DNA of 12,863 nucleotides from Microcaldota archaeon (GTDB lineage: Archaea > Micrarchaeota > Micrarchaeia > Burarchaeales > JAKAKT01), in contig JAPLWU010000053.1 in NCBI GenBank assembly GCA_026396425.1, positions 1 to 12,863 of the forward strand. The letters are read 5' to 3'. This document shows positions 1 to 5,559 of the stretch, one piece after another. The notes under the pieces were generated by a model. It was not told where the DNA came from, searched no databases, and saw nothing but the letters and a program-made list of their open reading frames with translations. Position numbers and translations under genes: made by a program. Positions within the stretch are counted from its first letter, which is position 1. Each line of letters starts with the position of its first letter.

Positions 1-808
1 TAAATCGTCGCCATTCACCACTTGGACGGAGCCGTTAGGGAACAGGGACGCGATGGCTCTCAGGTAACGGTTCCTTATTTCCGATGCCTGCCTGACCATC
101 TCGCCTGTTTTCGTCACGAGGCGTTTCCTCAGGTTCCCGACCACTTCCTCTGCCACTGGGAGCAGGCTGTCGCCCGCCCTAATGGGCTTTTTTGAAAGCG
201 GTTCGGGAATCGCGTTCACCGCCCAGTAAAGCGTCGCATCCAGCACCAGGAACCGGAAATCCGGAAATGCCTGCTGCACTCCCCTGCCCCAGCTGAAGAA
301 GTCGAGTATGTCGAACCTCTCGCCGTATTGCGAAAGAAGCGGATTGTAGCTTACTCCCTTGTAGGTCGCGGGAATTGACGATGAACCGACCCCGGTTTTC
401 TTATCATCCAGCTCCAGCAGCGTGTTGAAAAATTTTTTCACCTTGTAGGCTGCTGGTATTGACGATGATTCGATCCTGGTCGTCTCCAACTCCAACAATC
501 GGTTGAAGAATTTCTTCACGGTTGGGGAAATCACGCGCTGCTGGGTTCTTTCCGGCTGGAACGTCGCCTCGAAAGCGGATAATATGCGTTTTTCGTTCTC
601 CTCCAGCAGTCCGCAATCCCGAAATCGCTTGGCTATGTAGGCGGCGGACTTCTCGTCGCTTGCGCTTTTACTCTTGGACCCCGTGAAGGAAAGGCTGGGT
701 TATTTCTGTCCCTGCGACTCTTCGGCCTCCGCCCACTATCTGCGCTATTCTCCTGCACGTTTCCGCGCTCGCTCCATTCCCAACTTTTTTGTTTACCGAT
801 TTGTTCAT
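1..808 (-). CDS. Unrecognised protein, 3' end outside window, apparent +1 frameshift near its N-terminus
   Basis: I do not recognise the family. The frame read from 699 to 1 is open for 233 codons and runs off the window edge. It begins just after an in-frame TAA (702-700) and has no ATG, GTG or TTG in its first coding-looking stretch. A second frame starts at ATG 808 with a good ribosome binding site (GAGAGGTG, 822-815, spacing 6) and stops at 670. Dropping one G of the GGGG at about 680 joins the two into one reading frame. The joined protein begins MNKSVNKKVGNGASAETC, is basic and polar at first, then helical. It carries an imperfect internal duplication (358-519) and a more globular part containing FDILDFFSWGRG and FRFLVLDATLYWAVN. 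No signal peptide or clear membrane segment is visible. It could be a decaying gene, a sequencing indel or recoding. An in-frame ATG at 952 is an alternative, leaderless start. Confidence 0.5.
358..519 (-). repeat. Tandem internal duplication in the left-edge orphan gene (2 units, 78 and 84 bases)
   Basis: On the minus strand, 519-442 encodes VKKFFNRLLELE followed by a short variable stretch and SSSIPAAYK. The adjoining 441-358 encodes VKKFFNTLLELD, a variable stretch two residues longer, and SSSIPATYK. The units are directly adjacent and in frame. Many differences are synonymous (for example AAG AAA TTC TTC against AAA AAA TTT TTC), so the duplication seems to have been kept under protein-level selection rather than being recent. 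Confidence 0.8.
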
Positions 809-984
809 TTTCAACACCTCTCGTATTTTTTTATTGCTTACACTCCCGCTCGGAAAAACCAAAAATTCAAAAATCTCGACTGACTTTCCTGGCCCTGAAG
901 CAGAATCAGCAATGGCTATGCGCGCGGAATCCGCATATGCAAAGCCAATCATTTGACATAGTGGGAATAATGTGGGAAAACTAA

Positions 985-992
985 TATATAAA
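985..992 (-). promoter_or_regulatory. Box A (TATA) for the left-edge gene
   Basis: The minus strand reads TTTATATA here, a close match to the archaeal box A, just past the stop of the AbrB–ACT gene. Expected initiation is near 960. This fits either a leaderless start at ATG 952 or a leader of about 150 bases before ATG 808, which has a good ribosome binding site. Confidence 0.6.
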
Positions 993-999
993 CCTTTGC

Positions 1000-1404
1000 T
1001 CAGAGGAGGGAGACGCGGACGCTTCGGGCCAGCTTCTTGTCGAGAAGGAGCTTCTTCAATTCGGCGCCGGTTTTTTTGCATTTTGAAATGTCAACCACTG
1101 CGCTCCAGCGGGCTTTTCTGCCCCTCTCGTCCGAAGTCGATTCGGTCCTTATGAGGTCGACTTTCTCGTTTGCGAGAAGGGCGAGTATTTTCGCGAGCGC
1201 GCCCATCTCGTCGCCCATTTCAATCTCAATGCTGGCGAGCCTGTCGCGCGATGAGGCGAACGGGGTTATTATGAGCGAGCGCTTCGAGGGGCTCACGCGT
1301 ATGATGAATTTGGAATTGTCGGTTATGCCCAGTTCCTTGCGATGCTCAAGCGGAATGAGGAGCCTCCCCTTCCCGTCTATTTTCGAAATTGATTTGCGGC
1401 CCAT
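1000..1404 (-). CDS. AbrB-family transcription regulator with C-terminal ACT domain
   Basis: The 134-residue protein has two parts. Residues 1-48 look like a SpoVT/AbrB swapped-hairpin DNA-binding domain (ISKIDGKGRLLIPLEHRKEL, with the usual GRxxIP core). Residues about 56-134 look like an ACT domain, beginning IEIEMGDEMGALAKILALL with the D-x-x-GAL pattern typical of ACT ligand sites. AbrB domains bind DNA as dimers and ACT domains usually sense amino acids or other small molecules, so a ligand-responsive regulator is a fair inference; the ligand is unknown. The ATG at 1404 sits 30 bases from a box A (1441-1434), so the mRNA is probably leaderless. It is divergent from the GTPase operon, whose upstream region carries three 12-bp repeats that could be its operator; that link is inference only. 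Confidence 0.85.
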   Translation of the reverse strand: MGRKSISKIDGKGRLLIPLEHRKELGITDNSKFIIRVSPSKRSLIITPFASSRDRLASIEIEMGDEMGALAKILALLANEKVDLIRTESTSDERGRKARWSAVVDISKCKKTGAELKKLLLDKKLARSVRVSLL

Positions 1405-1433
1405 GGAAACCGGATAAAAATACGGAGGAAAGG

Positions 1434-1441
1434 TATTTAAA
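1434..1441 (-). promoter_or_regulatory. Box A for the AbrB–ACT gene
   Basis: The minus strand reads TTTAAATA, 30 bases before ATG 1404. Initiation is expected within a few bases of the start codon, which means a leaderless or nearly leaderless transcript. Confidence 0.65.
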
Positions 1442-1480
1442 CAAGGACACGAAAGTTATTGCGACCAGTTGGGACGTAAG

Positions 1481-1516
1481 GCGACTGAAACGGCGACTAT
1501 AACGGAGACTATAACG
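1481..1516 (+). repeat. Three tandem 12-bp repeats upstream of the GTPase gene
   Basis: The units are GCGACTGAAACG, GCGACTATAACG and GAGACTATAACG, directly abutting. The last two contain CTATAA, and the third copy lies at about the spacing from ATG 1542 where box A is expected. They may be a multiplied weak promoter element or an operator array. The repeats are seen directly; the role is inferred. Confidence 0.75.
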
Positions 1517-1541
1517 TTGATGGAAAGTCAGGTGATACTAC

Positions 1542-2165
1542 ATGCCACTCGGGGGAATAATTAACTGGCTAAGAAACGCGCTGTTCGGCAGGAAGAAGAG
1601 CGTGAGCCTCGGGCTTTACGGCTCGCCCAATACCGGAAAAACGACTCTCGCCAACAAAATTTGCATGGATTTCATAGGCGAGCCGATGGGCGCGGTTTCG
1701 GAAATTCCGCACGAGACGAGAACCGTGCAGAAGAAGGAGAAGGTGAGGCTGAGGTCGAACGGCAGGAGCATCGAGATGAACCTGCTCGACATGCCGGGAA
1801 TTGCTTCCAAAGTCGATTACAGGGATTTCGTTTCGTACGGATTGCACGCCAAGAAGGCCAAGCAGAGGGCCAAGGAGGCAACCAGGGGGATAATCGAGGC
1901 CATAAAGTGGCTCGAGAATGTCGATGCGGCCCTCGTGGTCATGGATGCCACGCAGGACCCTTACACGCAGGTGAATCTCACAATTCTGGGGAACCTTGAG
2001 GCAAGACATATTCCCGTAATACTCGTGGCAAACAAGATTGACAAGAAGGGCGCCAGCCACAAGCGCGTGCAGGAGGCCTTCCCCCAGTACGCCACGGTCG
2101 GAGTTTCTGCCCTGAACGGGAGCAACATGGATGAATTGTACAAAGTGCTGACTGAAAGAATGTGA
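1542..2165 (+). CDS. arvA: Era-like small GTPase of the OapA/ArvA family
   Basis: The 207-residue protein has all G motifs: G1 GSPNTGKTT (27-35), a G2 region with HETRT (57-61), G3 DMPG (83-86), G4 NKID (164-167) and G5 SALN (189-192). The blocks MGAVSEIPHETR, VDYRDF and QDPYTQVN match what I recall of the haloarchaeal OapA protein, renamed ArvA after it was linked to extracellular vesicle formation in Haloferax. A short N-terminal helix (INWLRNALF) could touch membrane. ATG 1542 has a strong ribosome binding site, AGGTGAT (1530-1536, spacing 5). A DUF2073 remnant and a zinc-ribbon gene follow in the order known for oapABC/arvABC. GTP binding is near certain. The vesiculation role is carried over from the family, and the symbol rests on recalled similarity plus gene order. 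Confidence 0.85.
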   Translation: MPLGGIINWLRNALFGRKKSVSLGLYGSPNTGKTTLANKICMDFIGEPMGAVSEIPHETRTVQKKEKVRLRSNGRSIEMNLLDMPGIASKVDYRDFVSYGLHAKKAKQRAKEATRGIIEAIKWLENVDAALVVMDATQDPYTQVNLTILGNLEARHIPVILVANKIDKKGASHKRVQEAFPQYATVGVSALNGSNMDELYKVLTERM

Positions 2166-2189
2166 GAGAAAGAGGAGTCGGGTGCTCCG

Positions 2190-2384
2190 ATGGATATAAA
2201 CATCGAGTTCGTTGCTTCGTCGGCCCTCGAGCCGCTCGGTAGCGACGAGCGCTTGGAATAAATAATGATGCTCGGGGGGAAGCTGAGCGGCCTGACCGTA
2301 ATCGGCCCATCGAAACTGGTTAAGAAATTGTGCCACAGCGAGTCCGGGATGCAGCTTCTCGCCTCGGCGAGTTCGGGTGACTAG
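2190..2384 (+). pseudogene. arvB: Remnant of OapB/ArvB (DUF2073) gene: internal deletion plus in-frame stop
   Basis: One frame runs from ATG 2190 to TAG 2382-2384 and is broken by TAA at 2259-2261. The first part encodes MDINIEFVASSALEPLGSDE, like the start of DUF2073 proteins. The second part contains LTVIGPSKLVKKL, matching the LTVIGP block near the family's C-terminus. The whole is 65 codons, whereas the family is about 110-120 residues, so the middle region is missing. The TAA may come from a lysine codon (AAA to TAA) at the deletion junction. A GGTG (2181-2184) precedes the ATG. The next gene starts immediately after the TAG, and its ribosome binding site lies inside this remnant, which could explain why the tail persists. 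A 39-codon product from ATG 2265 is possible. The family assignment rests on short motifs and gene order. Confidence 0.6.
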
Positions 2385-2717
2385 ATGCCACACAAGTGCG
2401 TGAGATGCGGAACAGTTTACGATGACGAGGATGTCAACACGCTGGCCGAGGGCTGCGGGTGCGGCTCAAAGGTCTTCCTTTTCATTTCGGGCGAGGAGGA
2501 AGAGAAGAAAGTGGGCGATACGGGCTGGATTGAGAAGGAGCTTGCCGGCATAACGAACGCGGGCGGGGTTGTCGTGCTGGAAGTGGAGAATGTCCGCGTT
2601 CTGCAGGATGGCGTTTTCGAGCTGGACATCTCATCGCTTGCGAAAAATCCGGTGGTAGTGAAGGACAACAACGAGGTATATTACATAAAACTGCCGGGAG
2701 CGAGGAAAACGGGCTGA
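2385..2717 (+). CDS. arvC: Zinc-ribbon protein of the OapC/ArvC family (DUF2072)
   Basis: The 110-residue protein begins with a zinc-ribbon: C5 and C8 (CVRC) pair with C24 and C26 (CGC), followed by SKVFLFI. An acidic linker (GEEEEKK) leads to an alpha/beta C-terminal part ending VYYIKLPGARK. This architecture and its place third after the GTPase match the archaeal zinc-ribbon family called OapC/ArvC or DUF2072. Members have been described as possibly RNA-binding, but I know of no proven biochemical activity. The ATG directly follows the TAG of the arvB remnant. GGGTGA (2375-2380, spacing 4) serves as the ribosome binding site, so translation was probably coupled. A T-run (2718-2727) follows the stop. 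Confidence 0.8.
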   Translation: MPHKCVRCGTVYDDEDVNTLAEGCGCGSKVFLFISGEEEEKKVGDTGWIEKELAGITNAGGVVVLEVENVRVLQDGVFELDISSLAKNPVVVKDNNEVYYIKLPGARKTG

Positions 2718-2727
2718 TTTTTTTCTT
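2718..2727 (+). terminator. T-run terminator after arvC
   Basis: Seven T residues, then C and TT, directly follow the stop codon. This is typical of archaeal U-tract termination. No strong stem precedes it. Confidence 0.5.
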
Positions 2728-2737
2728 AGCTAGATAA

Positions 2738-2794
2738 GAAAATAAGAAAACAGGCGGAGTATGGGAAAATAAGAAAACCGAATTCGCTATTCGG
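2738..2794 (-). terminator. Terminator region for purB: hairpin plus duplicated T-rich tract
   Basis: Read on the minus strand after the purB stop, a 6-bp stem (CCGAAT / ATTCGG, 2778-2783 with 2789-2794, 5-base loop) is followed by two copies of GTTTTCTTATTTTC (2778-2765 and 2751-2738), 27 bases apart. The stem and U-rich tracts suit termination of a convergent gene. Confidence 0.5.
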
Positions 2795-2800
2795 ATTTGG

Positions 2801-4114
2801 CTACACGGAATCGGATATTTTGATCGACTGCCCTATGTAGGTATCGGGATTGAAAATCTCCGAGAGTTCGTGGGCGTTGAGGTACTTCCTGATTTTCTTG
2901 TCTTCCAGAAGAACGTGCTTGAGGTGCTTCCTGCCCCTGAAGGCGCGGATGCTCGCCTCCCGTATCTTCTCGTGGGCCTCCTGCCTTCCCATGCCTTTTT
3001 TCGTGAGCTCAATCATCACGCGCTCGGCGAGTATGAGGCCGTTGGTGAGCTCGAGGTTGCGCGTTATGTTTTCCGGGAAGAACTCGAGCCCTTCAAGAAT
3101 CGAAGTCATCTGCTTTAGCATGTAGTCGGTGAGTATGAACGCTTCCGGGAGGATTATGCGCTCATTGGCCGAGTTGGTGAGGTCGCGCTCGTGCTCGAGG
3201 GCGATGTTTTCGAGCCCCACCTCGAGGTCGCGGCGGACTACGCGGGCGAGACTGCAAACGCGCTCGCATTTGTGGGGATTCCTTTTTTGGGGCATGGTTG
3301 AGCTGCCGACCTGCTTGCTGCCAAATGGTTCCGCGAGCTCCATTATCTCCGTTCTCTGCAGATTGCGGATTTCCTTGGCCATTTTTTCGAGAGTGCATGC
3401 GATTAGCGCAGCGAGGAAGAGGGCTTCTGCCTCCCTGTCCCTCTGGACTATCTGGTTCGTGACTTTCGCTGCGTTTAGGCCGAGCCTGCCCATGACCAGT
3501 TCCTGCAGTTCGTATGCGTTGTCGCCGAAAGTCGCCATTGTTCCGGCAGCCCCGCTCATCTTGCCTATGTAGAGGCGCTTCCCGCTCTCGTCGATTCTTT
3601 CGAGCATGCGCGACATTTCGCTCGTCCAGAGCGCGAATTTGAGCCCGTAGGTCATGGGGACTGCATGCTGGCCGTGAGTTCTCGCAACGCAAACGGTTTT
3701 TCTGTGCTTCTTTATCAGGGCGCGCAGGGCCTCGTTGAGGTTGGCGATGCGCTTCTTGAGGAGCGCAAAGGCATCGCGAAGAACGAGTGCCGAAGCAGTA
3801 TCCTCGATATCGTAGCTCGTCGCTCCGTAGTGGACGTATTTGCCCGCCTCCTTGCCAGAGGCCTCGGTGAGCGCTTTCACCATTGCCATCAAATCGTGGT
3901 GAATCTGCGATTCGATGGATTTCACGCGCGAAAGTTTGACGTGCGAGCTTGCGGACTCGATTCGTTTCGCCGCTTCTTTTGGTATTTCGCCCATCTCGGC
4001 GTGCGCCTTGGCGAGCGCAACCTCGACGGTGAGCCATGACTTGAGTTTTGACTCCTCGTCAAAAATCGCGTTCATTTCGGTAGCATACCTCTCCTCGAGC
4101 GGGCTCACGACCAT
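2801..4114 (-). CDS. purB: Adenylosuccinate lyase
   Basis: The 437-residue protein is a full-length member of the fumarase/aspartase superfamily. It splits SAICAR and adenylosuccinate, releasing fumarate, in purine and AMP synthesis. Visible motifs are HHDLMA (72-77), HYGATSYD (95-102), THGQHA with the general-acid histidine (146-151) and the superfamily signature GSSTMPQKRNP (270-280) holding the catalytic serine loop. These fit PurB better than argininosuccinate lyase or fumarase. The ATG at 4114 begins MVVSPLEERYA, the normal PurB N-terminus. An A/T box at 4145-4153 lies 31 bases upstream, so the transcript is probably leaderless. It stands alone, converging on the arv operon. Confidence 0.96.
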   Translation of the reverse strand: MVVSPLEERYATEMNAIFDEESKLKSWLTVEVALAKAHAEMGEIPKEAAKRIESASSHVKLSRVKSIESQIHHDLMAMVKALTEASGKEAGKYVHYGATSYDIEDTASALVLRDAFALLKKRIANLNEALRALIKKHRKTVCVARTHGQHAVPMTYGLKFALWTSEMSRMLERIDESGKRLYIGKMSGAAGTMATFGDNAYELQELVMGRLGLNAAKVTNQIVQRDREAEALFLAALIACTLEKMAKEIRNLQRTEIMELAEPFGSKQVGSSTMPQKRNPHKCERVCSLARVVRRDLEVGLENIALEHERDLTNSANERIILPEAFILTDYMLKQMTSILEGLEFFPENITRNLELTNGLILAERVMIELTKKGMGRQEAHEKIREASIRAFRGRKHLKHVLLEDKKIRKYLNAHELSEIFNPDTYIGQSIKISDSV

Positions 4115-4144
4115 GGAAACACCGAATTAACATCTCAGAATACG

Positions 4145-4153
4145 TTTATATTT
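4145..4153. promoter_or_regulatory. Box A-like element, possibly bidirectional
   Basis: The plus strand reads TTTATATTT and the minus strand AAATATAAA. Its distance to the purB ATG (31 bases) matches the spacing seen at other genes here, so it probably serves purB. In the plus direction it would start transcription near 4176-4180, at the foot of the structured RNA candidate. Confidence 0.5.
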
Positions 4154-4162
4154 CATGCTATT

Positions 4163-4315
4163 TGTCGCATAACCACCACATACGCACATCCAACGAGGCT
4201 AGCATGCGTTCACGCATAACCCATTCGGATGTGAGTATGTGACGCCCGACTCGGCTGGTATGAGGAAACGAGGTAAGACCACGCTGAGGGCGTGAATATG
4301 CGTGGTTATGTGGTG
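4163..4315 (+). ncRNA. Candidate structured RNA with a three-way junction, family unknown
   Basis: Three helices close around one junction. P1 pairs 4163-4176 with 4302-4315 (14 bp, four G·U). P2 pairs 4177-4191 with 4227-4241 (14 of 15 paired) and is capped by ATGCG-TTCA-CGCAT (4204-4217). P4 pairs ACGCCC (4242-4247) with GGGCGT (4288-4293) and holds an inner stem, 4254-4259 with 4278-4284, with one bulge. P1 abuts P2 and P2 abuts P4 with no spare base; eight bases (4294-4301) join P4 to P1. I could not match it to tRNA, SRP RNA, RNase P RNA or a known riboswitch. The strand could in principle be either, but the purB promoter side favours plus. It may be a free RNA or the leader of the gene at 4407. 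If transcription starts near 4176, P1's left strand would not be in that RNA. It fills the only gene-free gap approaching 300 bases apart from the left edge. Confidence 0.5.
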
Positions 4316-4354
4316 CGCCTGCCGGGGAGATGCGCCTGCGCTGAAAAAGTCGCG

Positions 4355-4380
4355 CCGGAGCATGGGTTTTTATTCTCCGG
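4355..4380 (+). promoter_or_regulatory. Box A enclosed by an inverted repeat, upstream of the 4407 gene
   Basis: TTTTTATT (4367-4374) lies 33 bases before ATG 4407, where box A is expected. It sits between CCGGAG (4355-4360) and CTCCGG (4375-4380), a perfect 6-bp inverted repeat. This could be an operator over the TATA element, or a terminator hairpin for the upstream RNA with a T-rich loop. Confidence 0.45.
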
Positions 4381-4406
4381 ATGAGCATTATCGTAACGGT
4401 GTTGAC

Positions 4407-5444
4407 ATGGAGAAAACCAAAAAAGTCCAGGTTGCGGCCAGGCAGACGCGGAAGATGACCAGCTCGGACCTGGTAAACACGCCGGAGTTGGGGCTATGGT
4501 GCAGTATGGCCAAAACCAGCGGCGGGGCCTTCTCTACTTCGAACAATAACCCGGATTTCAAGTTTCTCATTGCCACCCTGATTTCCCCGAAACAGACCGC
4601 GGTCCGAATCGGCATAGGGCCGCTAAGTTACCTTAAGGACGGAAGCGGGGAGGCGTACATATCCGTAAGCAAATACAACAACCCGGTGCTTTACCGGGTG
4701 GAGGCGAAAGAGGGGGCGATAAGCAATGTGAGAAAGATGCCCGCATACTGCGAGCCTCTCGCACTTGCCCGGCTTGAAAGGGGCGACAAGCTCTCGCATG
4801 ACGAGGAGAGGGCGGTTCTGACCTACTACGGGAAGGTTTTCAGCATGAATTCGGGCAACCCATTCATGAAAAAGGGCGAGGCATGGGCCATGATAGTCGC
4901 TTCGCCGAATTTCATGAAGGACGGAAGATTCGCAAACGTCCAGCCAACGAAAGCCGAGGGCGAGAATGTGAAATTTGAAATAGTTGTCCCGTTCGATGGC
5001 GGGGCGCAGACGCGCGGGGCCGCGCAGCCCAAGAAAGGAGTCTACCGCCTCTCAGTCGGCGGCGACAAGCCCTCGGCCGTCCAGCTCCCCATAACGATGG
5101 ACGACAAGGAGGTTTCGGCCGCGATGGAAGCCTATGCAAAAATATTCCGGGGCGAGGGACTCAAACCGGAGGAAAAGCCCAAGCTCGAATCGAAAGAGAT
5201 GTTGGCGTTCTTGCGCAATTACCTCCTTTACTTGTCGGAAAAGTATAAAACTGAGGGCTACCCGAAGCCCGAGGGATTCGACAAGCTTTACTCGCTGGTC
5301 ATGTCGGAGACGCCGCGGGTTGAAGGGAAAATCAACGTTTCCAAGGAGGGAAGGCTCAAGCTCGATTTGACGGTGAAGGGCACCTATGGTATGAGCATCG
5401 TCATGGACGCAATAAAGGGCGAGATGTTGATAAAACCGCTCTGA
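4407..5444 (+). CDS. Unrecognised 345-residue soluble protein
   Basis: I do not recognise this family. The frame is open further upstream, to 4302, but that extension covers the structured RNA's P1 strand and the box A. ATG 4407, with GGTG (4398-4401, spacing 5), is therefore the better start. The N-terminus is basic (MEKTKKVQVAARQTRKMTSS). A beta-rich part follows (FKFLIATLISPKQTAVRIG, AYISVSKYNNPVLYRV), then a central block (EAWAMIVASPNFMKDGRF), a helical segment near residues 260-310 (EMLAFLRNYLLYLSEKYK) and a beta-rich tail. There are no cysteine clusters, nucleotide-binding loops, signal peptide or membrane segments. Basic N-terminus aside, nothing points to a function. It is monocistronic, between the RNA candidate and hisS. 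Codon use looks like its neighbours', so it is likely a native lineage-specific gene. Confidence 0.75.
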   Translation: MEKTKKVQVAARQTRKMTSSDLVNTPELGLWCSMAKTSGGAFSTSNNNPDFKFLIATLISPKQTAVRIGIGPLSYLKDGSGEAYISVSKYNNPVLYRVEAKEGAISNVRKMPAYCEPLALARLERGDKLSHDEERAVLTYYGKVFSMNSGNPFMKKGEAWAMIVASPNFMKDGRFANVQPTKAEGENVKFEIVVPFDGGAQTRGAAQPKKGVYRLSVGGDKPSAVQLPITMDDKEVSAAMEAYAKIFRGEGLKPEEKPKLESKEMLAFLRNYLLYLSEKYKTEGYPKPEGFDKLYSLVMSETPRVEGKINVSKEGRLKLDLTVKGTYGMSIVMDAIKGEMLIKPL

Positions 5445-5457
5445 AAGTTGGCCTGAG

Positions 5458-5471
5458 CCAGCCCCGGCTGG
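5458..5471 (+). promoter_or_regulatory. Palindrome just upstream of the hisS box A
   Basis: CCAGCC-CC-GGCTGG is a perfect 6+6 inverted repeat, 13 bases after the stop of the preceding gene and 8 bases before a box A. It could be an operator for the hisS cluster or a remnant terminator stem; only a short T-run follows. Confidence 0.35.
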
Positions 5472-5478
5472 ACAACAG

Positions 5479-5486
5479 TTTTAAAT
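5479..5486 (+). promoter_or_regulatory. Box A for the hisS–trpS cluster
   Basis: TTTTAAAT lies about 75 bases before the hisS ATG. Initiation near 5510 would give a leader of about 50 bases containing the ribosome binding site GAGAGGGAT, so this cluster differs from the leaderless genes nearby. Confidence 0.45.
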
Positions 5487-5559
5487 GGCCCCATGCATAG
5501 TTTTAGGAGTGGATTTGGCGGTTTTGCGAGTGTTTTGGCGATGATTTGAGAGGGATTTG

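Noticed and set aside
671..1081. 137-residue minus-strand protein starting at 1081
   Set aside because: Its first third lies inside the AbrB–ACT gene in another frame and it crosses a box A. Only the part from 952 or 808 can be real.
1569..2393. 274-residue minus-strand ORF opposite the GTPase operon
   Set aside because: It is an antisense shadow of arvA and the arvB remnant, with no domain and no start signal.
4314..4340. Direct repeat TGCGCCTGC (4314-4322 and 4331-4339) as a CRISPR or mobile-element trace
   Set aside because: Only two short copies 17 bases apart, with no array, no transposase and no target duplication.
4260..4344. Box C/D guide RNA reading (ATGAGGA as box C, CTGA at 4284 and 4341 as box D)
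   Set aside because: Box C has a mismatch, the second C'-to-D interval is about 42 bases (too long), and the elements fall inside or across the better three-way-junction helices.
4163..4371. Reduced RNase P RNA or SRP RNA
   Set aside because: GAGGAAA at 4262-4268 recalls one RNase P element, but the partner element forming helix P4 is absent, and the SRP helix 8 tetraloop motif is not seen.
4302..4406. Upstream extension of the 4407 gene from ATG 4302
   Set aside because: The extra 35 residues would be encoded by the structured RNA's P1 strand, a 9-bp direct repeat and the box A. ATG 4407 has a ribosome binding site and box A spacing.
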